Below, piece after piece: positions 4,654-12,028 of a DNA stretch of 12,162 nucleotides. The DNA lies in assembly GCA_900763175.1 (NCBI GenBank), contig CAAFJI010000350.1, positions 1-12,162 of the forward strand, read 5' to 3'. Position 1 is the first letter of the stretch; each line of letters opens with the position of its first letter. Position numbers and translations under genes: made by a program. The notes below the pieces were generated by a model. The model searched no databases. It saw only the letters and a program-made list of their open reading frames with translations, and had not been told where the DNA came from. Origin of the DNA: Lachnospiraceae bacterium (GTDB lineage Bacteria > Bacillota > Clostridia > Lachnospirales > Lachnospiraceae).

Positions 4654-6593
4654 GATATAAAACACTGGCAATTGACATAGAGACCTTTTCCGATGTGGAC
4701 TTAATCAAATGCGGGGTATATGCCTATGCGGACAGCCCTGCATTTGAAATCCTGCTGTTTGCATACAGCTTTGATGATGAAGAAACAAAGATTATTGATT
4801 TGGCACAGGGCGAACAGCTGACGGAAGAAATAAAAAATGCCCTGTCTGATGTGGGAATCATTAAGACAGCGTTCAATGCTAATTTTGAACGTACCTGTCT
4901 TTCAAAATATATGGGAGTCCGTTTATCTCCCGAATCGTGGGTTTGTACTGCTGTGCAGTCGGCTATGCTTGCCCTTCCACTTTCTTTGGAGGGTGTTGGG
5001 GCGGTTCTGGGGCTTTCTGAGCAAAAGCTGAAGGAAGGTAAGGACTTAATCCGCTATTTTTGTGTGCCTTGCAAACCGACCAAAACAAACGGTGGCAGGA
5101 GCAGGAACCTTCCATTCCATGCACCGGAAAAATGGAAACAGTTCAAGACGTACTGCATCCGTGACGTGGATGTGGAAAAAGGTATCCGGCAGAAACTGCA
5201 TAAGTTCCCGATACCGGAATCTGAGATGGCATTTTACCGTTTGGATCAGGAAATTAATGATAGGGGAGTTTTAGTTGACAGGGAATTGGTAGAACAGTCG
5301 ATTACCTGTGACCTGTTACATAAAGACATTGTGACGAACCGTGCCTATGAGGTAACGGGACTTGAAAATCCAAATTCCGTATCGCAGTTGAAAGGATGGC
5401 TTTCAGAACGTGGAGTGGAAATCGACAGCCTATCCAAAGGAGCAGTTGCGGAGTTGATTGAGGATGCGGATGGGGAAGTGCTGGAGGCTTTAAAACTCCG
5501 GCTTCTCATGGCGAAAACATCGGTAAAGAAGTATGAAGCGATTGAACGGTCAGTGTGTTCGGACGGAAGGGTACATGGATTGCTGCAGTTTTATGGGGCA
5601 AATCGTACCGGCCGGTGGGCAGGAAGACTGGTGCAGGTACAGAACCTTCCTCAGAATCATATCAGCGACTTGGAACTAGCACGTAGTCTTGTCAGAAGAG
5701 GGCAGTTCGAGGAATTGGAATTATTCTACGAATCCACACCAAATGTACTGTCTGAATTAATCCGTACTGCATTTATTCCAAAAGAGGGATGCAGGTTTAT
5801 TGTTGCTGACTTTTCTGCTATTGAAGCGAGGGTGCTGGCATGGTTATCGGGGGAACAGTGGAGACTGGATGTATTTGCTACACACGGAAAAATATATGAG
5901 GCTTCGGCATCTGCCATGTTTGGTGTTCCGATAGAGGAAATTACAAAAGGATCTCCACTGCGACAAAAGGGAAAGATTGCGGAACTGGCTCTCGGATACG
6001 GAGGAGCAGTCGGGGCATTGACTTCAATGGGAGCCTTGGCAATGGGACTTAGTGAAGATGAGTTGCCGGGGTTGGTATCTACATGGAGAAATGCAAATCC
6101 GCATATCACACAGTTTTGGTGGGATGTGGATGAAGCAGCTGTGAGAGCAGTCCGGGAAAGGAAAGAAACACAGGTGGGGCTGATTCGTTTTCAATATGCT
6201 TCTGGTATTTTGTTTGCCATGCTCCCGTCCGGAAGGAAACTTGCCTATGTAAAACCGAGAATGGGTGTCAACAAATATGGCAGGGATGGACTGACTTATG
6301 AAGGTGTGGGAGAAAACAAGAAATGGGAAAGGATGGATACTTACGGGCCAAAGCTAGTGGAGAATATCGTGCAAGGTACCAGCAGAGATATTCTGGCAGA
6401 AGCCATGATGCGCTTGAATAAAGCAGGATTCTCCATTGTATTTCATGTACACGATGAAGCGGTATTGGAAGTGCCAGAAGGAAAATCGTCTGTAGAAGAG
6501 GTGTGCCGGATTATGGCAGAGCCGCCTTCCTGGGTACACGGGCTTCCGCTTCGTGCCGATGGCTACGAGTGCCAATTTTATAAAAAGGATTAG
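4641..6593 (+). CDS. Phage family A DNA polymerase with 3'-5' exonuclease domain
   Basis: ATG 4641 has AAGGAG at 4629-4634. The 650-aa enzyme copies phage DNA. An N-terminal DEDDy-type proofreading domain shows motif I in LAIDIETFSD (Asp12, Glu14), motif II in FNANFERTCL (Asn79, Glu83), and motif III in YCIRDVDVE (Tyr171, Asp175). The polymerase domain has NRTGRWAGRLVQVQNLP (321-337), motif A in VADFSAIEARVLAWLSG (Asp390, Glu395), motif B in RQKGKIAELALGYGG (Arg441, Lys445, Tyr453), and motif C in FHVHDEAVLEVP (His604-Asp605-Glu606). There is no 5'-3' nuclease domain, as usual for phage enzymes of this type. In motif II the position normally held by Asp is Glu83, a conservative change that may be a lineage trait. 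The gene overlaps the NUMOD4 gene and is followed closely by the primase-helicase. Confidence 0.95.
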   Translation: MGEVGYKTLAIDIETFSDVDLIKCGVYAYADSPAFEILLFAYSFDDEETKIIDLAQGEQLTEEIKNALSDVGIIKTAFNANFERTCLSKYMGVRLSPESWVCTAVQSAMLALPLSLEGVGAVLGLSEQKLKEGKDLIRYFCVPCKPTKTNGGRSRNLPFHAPEKWKQFKTYCIRDVDVEKGIRQKLHKFPIPESEMAFYRLDQEINDRGVLVDRELVEQSITCDLLHKDIVTNRAYEVTGLENPNSVSQLKGWLSERGVEIDSLSKGAVAELIEDADGEVLEALKLRLLMAKTSVKKYEAIERSVCSDGRVHGLLQFYGANRTGRWAGRLVQVQNLPQNHISDLELARSLVRRGQFEELELFYESTPNVLSELIRTAFIPKEGCRFIVADFSAIEARVLAWLSGEQWRLDVFATHGKIYEASASAMFGVPIEEITKGSPLRQKGKIAELALGYGGAVGALTSMGALAMGLSEDELPGLVSTWRNANPHITQFWWDVDEAAVRAVRERKETQVGLIRFQYASGILFAMLPSGRKLAYVKPRMGVNKYGRDGLTYEGVGENKKWERMDTYGPKLVENIVQGTSRDILAEAMMRLNKAGFSIVFHVHDEAVLEVPEGKSSVEEVCRIMAEPPSWVHGLPLRADGYECQFYKKD

Positions 6594-6606
6594 GAGGAAT
6601 TGCAGG

Positions 6607-9000
6607 ATGAAACTGTATATTTCAACAGGAAATTCCCGAATGGAAAAGAAGTGGAATGGACAGGAGATGGAGTTTAGTGTTTTTTTGGAGCGTCTCTCTC
6701 ATACTGTCCGTACCAGTGAAACGATGGAACAGTATCGGAAGATGAGCAAGGCAAAGCAGGATTCCATCAAAGATGTGGGTGGTTTTGTGCTTGGAAAGCT
6801 GAAGGGCGGCAGGAGAAAAAAGGCGAATGTACTGTTTCGTTCAGGTCTGACACTGGATATGGACTATGCCACAGAGGATATTGCAGAGCAGATAGAGATG
6901 TTTTTTGATTTTAGATGCCTGATCTATTCTACCCATAAACACACACCGGAGAAACCAAGGCTCCGTCTGATTATTCCGTTATCAAGGACCGTATCGCCGG
7001 ATGAATATGCAGCAGTGGCAAGAAAAGTGGCAGAGGATATCGGTATGGAGTTGTTTGATGATACAACCTACGAACCAAGCCGCCTCATGTATTGGCCTTC
7101 CACCTCTGCAGATGGAGAATTCTTTTTCCGTGATATTCCGGGAACATTTTTGAATCCGGATTCTGTGTTGGAACGATATGCAGATTGGAGAGATTCTTCT
7201 TCATGGCCTGTCAGCAGCAGACAAAAGGCAGTTGTCAGCAGGGAGATGAAGAAACAGGCTGATCCGTTGTCGAAGGAAGGAATCGTAGGTGCATTCTGCC
7301 GGACTTATTCGATAGAAGAGGCAATCCGTATATTTCTGCCGGATGTGTATCAGGAAAGCATGATGCCGGAGCGATTTGATTATATTCCGGCAGACTCACA
7401 GGCAGGTGTGGTGATTTATGAAGGGAAGTTTGCGTATTCCCACCATGCCACTGATCCGGCTTGTGGGAAGCTGCTGAATGCATTTGACATTGTCCGCATC
7501 CATAAGTTTGGGGAGCAGGATGATAAGGCAGAGGAAGGAACGGATTCAGGAAAGTTGCCATCCTTTAAGGCTATGAGTGACTTTGCGGTGTCAGATGAAC
7601 AGGTAAAGATAACATTGGCAAAGGAAAGGGAGAAGGCAGCAAGTGAGGAATTCGATGTGGATACCGGGGAATGGCAGACCATGCTGGACTTGGACCGTCA
7701 GGGAAAAGTAAAAGACACACTTTCCAATATTGCAACGATTATTCGGTTCGATGAGAACCTACAACCTATCGTATTTAATCAGCTGAAGAATGCACTGGAT
7801 GTCATCGGGGAACTGCCGTGGGTACAGGTCAAAAAAGGATGGGGTGATGCAGATATTGCCTGTGCGAAGCTGTACTTTGAAAGGGTGTATGGGATTTGGT
7901 CACCTACCAAATTCAAAGATGCCCTGCTTGCAGTAGTGTCTTCCGAAAGGCTTTATCATCCGGTCAAGGAGTATTTTTCCACGTTATCCTGGGATGGATG
8001 CAGCAGGATTGACAGTCTGCTGATTGACTATATGGGAGCAGAAAATACACCGTATGTCCGTGCAGTTACAAGGAAAACTCTGGTAGCGGCGGTAGCCCGT
8101 ATTTATGAGCCGGGTATAAAGTTCGATTCCGTGTTGGTCTTAAACGGTCCGCAAGGGTGTGGTAAGTCCACGTTCTTTGCAAAACTGGGAAAAGAGTGGT
8201 ATTCGGATTCCCTTACGATTTCTGATATGAAGGATGGAAAAACTGCTGCGGAGAAGCTTCAGGGGTATTGGCTTTTGGAATTGGGAGAGCTTGCGGGTAT
8301 CAAAAAGGTAGATGTGGAAACCGTAAAATCTTTTGTTACCCGGACGGATGATAAATACAGGCAGTCATATGGAACAACGGTGGAGAGTCATCCGAGGGAA
8401 TGTGTGATTGTGGGAAGTACAAACTCAGAGGGCGGGTTTCTGCGTGATGTTACCGGAAACAGACGCTTTTGGCCTGTGCATGTAACCGGAAAAGGGAAGC
8501 ATCGTGGATGGGATTTGACTCCTGAGACGGTAGACCAGATTTGGGCAGAAGCGATTTCCATTTATAAAGATGGGGAAGAGTTGTATCTGAAAGGCAAGGA
8601 AGCAGCAGAGGCTTATGTGGCACAGCAGGAGGCAATGGAGTCTGATGAAAGAGAAGGAATTGTGGAGGATTATCTGGAGCGATTGCTTCCGGCAGACTGG
8701 GACACAATGGATTTGTACCAGAGACGTTCTTATCTTGGTGGCGGAGAGTTTGAAGCAGAAGGAAGAACCGGAACGGTAGTCAGAGAGAGATTCTGTCTGA
8801 TGGAAGTCTGGTGTGAATGCTTTGGGAAGGAGCGTCAGAATTTCCGAAAGACAGATTCTTATGAGTTAGAATCCATTATTCAAAAAATTGGTGGCTGGAA
8901 GAAGTATGAAGGGAATTCCTCCGGCAAAATGCGTATCCCCGGTTATGGTGTACAGAGGGTGTTTGTCAGAGTGAAAAAGGAAACCGCAGGAAACAAATGA
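6607..9000 (+). CDS. VapE-like primase-helicase (AEP primase fused to SF3-type helicase)
   Basis: The start is ATG 6607, because AGGAGG at 6592-6597 sits nine bases upstream; the longer frame from 6553 runs back into the polymerase gene. The 797-aa product has two parts. Residues 1-200 look like an archaeo-eukaryotic-type primase: LTLDMDYATED (Asp84, Asp86 as metal ligands), YSTHKHTPEKPRLRLIIPL (Ser108, His110), and a third acidic site near DDTTYEPSRLMYWPS (151-165). Residues 430-630 match VapE/SF3-like ATPases: Walker A GPQGCGKST (514-522), a Walker B-like WLLELGELAG (555-564), and VIVGSTNSEGGFLRDVTGNR with Arg619 and the FWPV end. A winged-helix-like tail follows from about 650. It should unwind the origin and lay down primers for the polymerase encoded just upstream. 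'Virulence-associated E' is only a historical name. The intergenic repeat cluster right behind it may be its target. Confidence 0.9.
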   Translation: MKLYISTGNSRMEKKWNGQEMEFSVFLERLSHTVRTSETMEQYRKMSKAKQDSIKDVGGFVLGKLKGGRRKKANVLFRSGLTLDMDYATEDIAEQIEMFFDFRCLIYSTHKHTPEKPRLRLIIPLSRTVSPDEYAAVARKVAEDIGMELFDDTTYEPSRLMYWPSTSADGEFFFRDIPGTFLNPDSVLERYADWRDSSSWPVSSRQKAVVSREMKKQADPLSKEGIVGAFCRTYSIEEAIRIFLPDVYQESMMPERFDYIPADSQAGVVIYEGKFAYSHHATDPACGKLLNAFDIVRIHKFGEQDDKAEEGTDSGKLPSFKAMSDFAVSDEQVKITLAKEREKAASEEFDVDTGEWQTMLDLDRQGKVKDTLSNIATIIRFDENLQPIVFNQLKNALDVIGELPWVQVKKGWGDADIACAKLYFERVYGIWSPTKFKDALLAVVSSERLYHPVKEYFSTLSWDGCSRIDSLLIDYMGAENTPYVRAVTRKTLVAAVARIYEPGIKFDSVLVLNGPQGCGKSTFFAKLGKEWYSDSLTISDMKDGKTAAEKLQGYWLLELGELAGIKKVDVETVKSFVTRTDDKYRQSYGTTVESHPRECVIVGSTNSEGGFLRDVTGNRRFWPVHVTGKGKHRGWDLTPETVDQIWAEAISIYKDGEELYLKGKEAAEAYVAQQEAMESDEREGIVEDYLERLLPADWDTMDLYQRRSYLGGGEFEAEGRTGTVVRERFCLMEVWCECFGKERQNFRKTDSYELESIIQKIGGWKKYEGNSSGKMRIPGYGVQRVFVRVKKETAGNK

Positions 9001-9042
9001 TGGGTTTCCGTGTGTGAGTGGTAAGACGATAGGCAACAGATG

Positions 9043-9097
9043 TTGGAAACAGCCATGAAGTCAGCAGACAAAAGGGCTGTGTCGGTGCTGTTTCCAA
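9043..9097. repeat. 11-bp inverted repeat with alternative inner pairing
   Basis: TTGGAAACAGC (9043-9053) is perfectly complementary to GCTGTTTCCAA (9087-9097) across 33 bases. ACAGCC (9049-9054) can instead pair with GGCTGT (9075-9080), so two exclusive hairpins are possible in RNA. There is no T-run, so an intrinsic terminator is unlikely. Confidence 0.55.
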
Positions 9098-9104
9098 TGT
9101 TTCC

Positions 9105-9170
9105 ACTTATATTTAATAAATGAAAATAAGTATAAGAGGACACGGATACACCCGTATATACGCATATGGG
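9105..9170. other. AT-rich stretch and small palindromes, possible unwinding element
   Basis: From 9107 to 9136 nearly all bases are A or T. It contains the inverted repeat ACTTAT (9105-9110) / ATAAGT (9126-9131), followed by the perfect palindrome CGTATATACG (9153-9162) and CATATG. Lying between repeat copies behind the primase-helicase gene, it resembles a DNA-unwinding element. A weak promoter for the VRR-NUC gene is the other reading. Confidence 0.35.
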
Positions 9171-9177
9171 AGAATAG

Positions 9178-9504
9178 ATGTTTTTGAAAGTGGAAACAGC
9201 AGAGGGAAACGGAGATGAAGTTTTGCGAGAAAGTGTAATTGAAAAGGCTCTGGTAAAAGAGGCAAAGAGCAGGGGTGGCATGGCGGTAAAGTTCGTGTCT
9301 CCCGGTTTCGATGGGGTGCCAGACCGTCTCGTTCTGCTTCCTGGTGGGAAGTGTGCATTTGTGGAATTAAAGGCACCGGGAAAAAAGCTGCGACCGTTAA
9401 AGGAAAAACGAAAACATCAGCTGGAAGCTTTGGGGTTTTCCGTATATGTGATAGATGGATTGGAACAGATCGGAGGTGTGCTGCATGGAATTCAGACCAC
9501 ATAA
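9178..9504 (+). CDS. VRR-NUC domain nuclease
   Basis: ATG 9178 has only a weak GGGAGA upstream. An in-frame TTG at 9223, with GGAG at 9211-9214 eight bases before it, is a serious alternative and would give a 93-aa protein of more usual VRR-NUC length. In the 108-aa form the nuclease core is VIEKALVKEAKSRGGMAVKF (20-39), SPGFDGVPDRLVLLPGG (Pro48, Asp49), and FVELKAPGKK (Glu63, Lys65), the PD-(D/E)XK catalytic set, then QLEALGFSVYVIDG (81-94). Standalone VRR-NUC proteins are small phage nucleases, probably acting on branched or structured DNA, and are often encoded beside SNF2 helicases, as here, with a 20-bp overlap. The reaction in this phage is inferred from the family. Confidence 0.9.
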   Translation: MFLKVETAEGNGDEVLRESVIEKALVKEAKSRGGMAVKFVSPGFDGVPDRLVLLPGGKCAFVELKAPGKKLRPLKEKRKHQLEALGFSVYVIDGLEQIGGVLHGIQTT

Positions 9505-10846
9505 ATATCAGGACTATGCCAGGGAGTTTATTATCGGGCATCCGGTATGTGCTTTGATTTTGGATATGGGACTTGGAAAGACAGTTATTACCCTTACTGC
9601 TTTGTGGGAACTGGCACTTGATTACTTTGAGGTAGGAAAGGTTCTGGTCATTGCACCATTCCGTGTGGCACGGGATACTTGGAAGGAAGAACTGGAAAAA
9701 TGGGATCACTTGAAAGGACTGTCGGTGTCAGTGGTAGTCGGTTCTGAAAAAGAACGATTGGATGCTTTGGAAAAAAAGGCAAGCGTGTATGTAATCAACC
9801 GTGAAAATGTAGTGTGGCTTTGTGAGAAGCATCACTGGGATTTTGACATGATTGTGATTGATGAATTATCTTCTTTCAAATCTTATCAGGCGAAAAGGTT
9901 CAAAGCACTAAGACGATACCGGCCGAAGGCAATCCGTGTGGTGGGTCTGACCGGAACACCGGGAAATCTTATGGACCTATGGGCTGAGATTGGAATTCTT
10001 GATATGGGGCAGAGGCTGGGAAGATATATTGGAGCTTATCGTGACAGGTTCTTTCTGCCGGATAAGCGAAACAGGAATATCATTTATTCCTATAAACCGA
10101 GGGATGGTGCGGAAGAAGCAATCTACAATTTGATTTCTGATATCTGCATTTCCATGAAGGCCGAGGATTACCTTTCTATGCCGGAGTGCCTTTATCATCG
10201 GGTGGAGGTTCGGATGGATGAAAAAGAAGAGAAGCTGTACCGTCAGAAGGAAAAGGATATGCTTCTGCCATTTGAAGATGGGGACGTGGATGCGGTCAAT
10301 GCAGCTGCTCTTTCCGGGAAATTATTGCAGATGGCAAATGGAGCAGTCTATGATGAGAACCACAAAGTCCGCCATATCCACGATAAGAAACTGGATGCTT
10401 TGGAGGATTTAATCGAGGCAGCGAATGGAAAGCCTGTGTTAGTGGCTTACTGGTATCAGCATGATTTGGATAGAATTGTTGAACGGTTTAAAGCTGTTCC
10501 ATTAAAGGCAGCAGGTGACATCCGCAAATGGAAAGAAGGAAAAATCCCGGTGGCAGCAATCCATCCAGCATCGGCAGGACATGGTCTGAACATACAGGAC
10601 GGAGGCCACATTCTGATTTGGTTCGGACTTACCTGGTCTTTGGAACTGTATATGCAGTGCAATGCCAGACTGTGGAGACAGGGACAGAGGGAAACAGTAA
10701 TGATTTACCATATCATCAACAAAGGAACATTGGACGAAGATGCCATGCGGTCATTAGAACAGAAGGACTGTGGGCAGTCGGCTATCATAGATGCAGTAAA
10801 GGCAAGGATTGGAGGTGTGAACGGTGCGAGCAGAAAGGATGATTAA
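9485..10846 (+). CDS. SNF2-type phage DEAD-like helicase/translocase
   Basis: The start is ATG 9485, since GGAGG at 9472-9476 lies eight bases upstream; the open frame extends further left only within the nuclease gene. The 453-aa product is a compact SF2 protein: PHKYQDYA Q-motif (5-12), DMGLGKT motif I (Lys32), VLVIAPFRV motif Ia (53-61), IVIDELSSFKS motif II with DELS (126-129) in place of DEAD/DEAH, LTGTP motif III (155-159), then lobe two with KPVLVAYW, ASAGHGLNIQ motif V (362-371), and QCNARLWRQGQ motif VI (Arg395, Arg398). Such proteins move on double-stranded DNA rather than fully unwinding it. It overlaps the VRR-NUC gene, suggesting they work on the same branched DNA. Its end overlaps the next start. 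Confidence 0.93.
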   Translation: MEFRPHKYQDYAREFIIGHPVCALILDMGLGKTVITLTALWELALDYFEVGKVLVIAPFRVARDTWKEELEKWDHLKGLSVSVVVGSEKERLDALEKKASVYVINRENVVWLCEKHHWDFDMIVIDELSSFKSYQAKRFKALRRYRPKAIRVVGLTGTPGNLMDLWAEIGILDMGQRLGRYIGAYRDRFFLPDKRNRNIIYSYKPRDGAEEAIYNLISDICISMKAEDYLSMPECLYHRVEVRMDEKEEKLYRQKEKDMLLPFEDGDVDAVNAAALSGKLLQMANGAVYDENHKVRHIHDKKLDALEDLIEAANGKPVLVAYWYQHDLDRIVERFKAVPLKAAGDIRKWKEGKIPVAAIHPASAGHGLNIQDGGHILIWFGLTWSLELYMQCNARLWRQGQRETVMIYHIINKGTLDEDAMRSLEQKDCGQSAIIDAVKARIGGVNGASRKDD

Positions 10847-11309
10847 GGAATATCCGAATTTGAAAAGGGAGCTATCGGTGTTGGAATTTCAGTTAAGCCG
10901 ATGTGAGGGAATTGATTATGACACCGTCATATCTTCCCTTACTTTCTCTAAGCCGGAAGGGGAAAGAGTACAGACAAGCGGTGTTTCGGATGTGACTGCA
11001 AGAGCAGCACTTGCATACCGTAAGGTGGCAGACAGGATGAGTGATGAATGGTTATCTTATCTTGCCGGACAGTACGGACAGATAAAAGAGGAACTGGATT
11101 TTTTTGAACATGCTGTACGTGGACTTTCCGGGAAATTACCGGAAATTGTATGGGATATGGCTGTGGAGCGTTTCACTTGGGAAGAACTGATGATGAAATA
11201 TCATATCAGCCATACAATGGTGGCGAAATACCGGAAGAAAGCTATAAAGGAATTGGATGCGCTGTATGAGGAGAGGGACAGGCAGACGGAAAGTTTTATT
11301 TTGAGGTGA
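10824..11309 (+). CDS. Sigma-70 region 4-like phage regulator (DUF1492/ArpU/RinA type)
   Basis: The GTG start at 10824 has GGAGG at 10811-10815, eight bases upstream, and overlaps the helicase end by 23 bp. The 161-aa product is helical: an N-terminal coiled section, a middle part with VQTSGVSDVTARAALAYRKV (49-68), and a C-terminal helix-turn-helix like sigma region 4, KLPEIVWDMAVERFTWEELM and then MKYHISHTMVAKYRKKAIKE. Proteins of this layout end the early operon in many Firmicute phages and switch on late (packaging and structural) genes. This gene is in that position. It lacks sigma region 2, so it is a regulator or partial sigma-like factor rather than a full sigma factor. The late promoter it would act on is not in the window. 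Confidence 0.75.
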   Translation: MRAERMIKEYPNLKRELSVLEFQLSRCEGIDYDTVISSLTFSKPEGERVQTSGVSDVTARAALAYRKVADRMSDEWLSYLAGQYGQIKEELDFFEHAVRGLSGKLPEIVWDMAVERFTWEELMMKYHISHTMVAKYRKKAIKELDALYEERDRQTESFILR

Positions 11310-11313
11310 GGCA

Positions 11314-11676
11314 GTGAGACGAGGCGAGGTTTATTTTGTGGATTTTGGAAAAGACAAAACGACACATAAACAGTGTGGCATTCGGCCGGCAGTGATTGTG
11401 AGTAATAACCGGGGAAATGGTCATGGACCAACAGTAACGGTTGTTCCGCTTACAGGCAACATACATAAGAGACCTGAAATGCCAACCCATGTGCAGATAC
11501 CGCTTTCAAGCTGTATTGGACTGAAAAGACCGAGCATGGCATTGGCTGAACAGGTCGATACTGTAGATAAGATAAAAGAAAAAGATAAAATCGGGGAAAT
11601 ACATGATAATCTTCTGATGGAGCAGATCACGGTTGCCCTTCAGATACAGATAGGGGTTTTTGAAGAATATAACTGA
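11314..11676 (+). CDS. MazF/PemK-family mRNA interferase-like protein, without visible antitoxin
   Basis: The GTG start at 11314 has GAGG at 11303-11306, seven bases upstream, and follows the previous stop by four bases. The 120-aa product matches MazF/PemK: MRRGEVYFVDFG opening strand, CGIRPAVIVSNN (21-32), PTVTVVPLTGNIHKRPEMPT (39-58), MALAEQVDTVDKIK, and a C-terminal helix ending LQIQIGV. Arg24 and Thr47 fall at the positions of the catalytic pair Arg25/Thr48 of Bacillus subtilis MazF, so an active sequence-specific ribonuclease is predicted. No ribbon-helix-helix or AbrB-like antitoxin gene lies beside it: the gene upstream is a sigma-like regulator and the one downstream faces the other way. 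Solitary copies do occur in phage operons. It may cut host or phage mRNA at the early-late switch, or be neutralised by a host antitoxin; both are inference. Confidence 0.88.
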   Translation: MRRGEVYFVDFGKDKTTHKQCGIRPAVIVSNNRGNGHGPTVTVVPLTGNIHKRPEMPTHVQIPLSSCIGLKRPSMALAEQVDTVDKIKEKDKIGEIHDNLLMEQITVALQIQIGVFEEYN

Positions 11677-11680
11677 TACC

Positions 11681-11711
11681 GGGTGGGATTGTGTGTCCCA
11701 CCCTTAAATTA
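11681..11711 (+). terminator. Hairpin terminator at the end of the operon
   Basis: GGGTGGGA (11681-11688) pairs with TCCCACCC (11696-11703) over a 7-nt loop, followed by TTAAATTA. The T-run is poor but the stem is very stable, and it sits five bases after the MazF-like stop, between convergent genes. Confidence 0.65.
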
Positions 11712-11728
11712 TGCAACAGTTCGTTTCG

Positions 11729-12028
11729 TTAATCTTCATCTTTCATTTCTGGAATATGGCGGGAGCCAAGAAGCAGTTCTTTGCAGTCAGAAAAGCCGAG
11801 CATATAGGCAAGCTCTCCATAGCGTACCCAATTGGCACTGCGTTCATTGACATACTGGTCGATTAAACGCATCGTTTCTTCCGGCAGATTAAGGGATGCC
11901 AGTTTTGCAGCATATTTGTCTGCTTTTTCTTTTGTCTGCATAAATGCAGTGTCCTCTTTTGTAATCTTGTGCAATGCTTCTCCCATTCGGGTATCCATCA
12001 GTTGATAAAGTACGGATTTGTTATCCAT
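11729..12028 (-). CDS. Small helical protein of unknown function
   Basis: Reading leftward, ATG at 12028-12026 has AAAGGAG (complement of 12036-12042) upstream, and the frame closes with TAA at 11731-11729, giving 99 aa. It is predicted to be nearly all helix: SVLYQLMDTRMGEALHKI, then KEKADKYAAKLASLNLPEET and MRLIDQYVNE, then WVRYGELAYMLGFSDCKELL. The layout recalls small Clostridia proteins of the DUF6809 kind, but I cannot place it firmly. No HTH, metal site or membrane segment is visible. It faces the phage operon, so it is separately controlled, and it may be a lysogenic gene or a gene of a neighbouring region. It is not in the usual antitoxin position for the MazF-like gene. Confidence 0.75.
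   Translation of the reverse strand: MDNKSVLYQLMDTRMGEALHKITKEDTAFMQTKEKADKYAAKLASLNLPEETMRLIDQYVNERSANWVRYGELAYMLGFSDCKELLLGSRHIPEMKDED

Larger units (their letters stand above)
8979..9210. repeat. Cluster of eight GGAAAC/GTTTCC repeats, candidate origin iterons
   Basis: GGAAAC occurs at 8979-8984, 8989-8994, 9045-9050, 9192-9197 and 9205-9210, and its complement GTTTCC at 9004-9009, 9090-9095 and 9099-9104. Four copies extend to the octamer TGGAAACA (9044-9051, 9191-9198) or its complement (9089-9096, 9098-9105), three of them to TGGAAACAGC. About 0.1 hexamer would be expected in this length at even base use; the hexamer also appears singly in purine-rich coding parts, so true background is somewhat higher. 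The cluster surrounds the only sizeable gap in the operon. Confidence 0.5.
1635..11676 (+). mobile_element. Phage/prophage early replication module (partial element)
   Basis: Eleven rightward genes, mostly overlapping or separated by less than 50 bp, encode the usual replication and recombination set of Clostridia temperate phages: DUF2800, DUF2815, family A polymerase, VapE-like primase-helicase, VRR-NUC, SNF2 helicase and a sigma-like regulator. No integrase, terminase or att site is visible, so the limits given are those of the operon, not of the element. Confidence 0.75.

Noticed and set aside
4033..4671. 212-codon leftward open frame opposite the SSB and NUMOD4 genes
   Set aside because: It lies opposite two well-supported genes, has no clear ribosome site and resembles no family; it is a shadow of their codon use.
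9055..9123. 22-codon frame starting MKSADKRAVS in the gap after the primase-helicase gene
   Set aside because: It has no convincing ribosome site and its sequence is explained by the inverted repeat and GTTTCC repeats.
9113..9709. 198-codon leftward open frame across the gap and VRR-NUC gene
   Set aside because: It overlaps the nuclease and helicase genes antisense and has low-complexity Phe/Pro/Leu-rich content typical of antisense frames.
11729..12028. Leftward 99-aa gene as antitoxin of the MazF-like protein
   Set aside because: It is convergent and on the far side of a terminator, and it shows no RHH or AbrB-like DNA-binding end.
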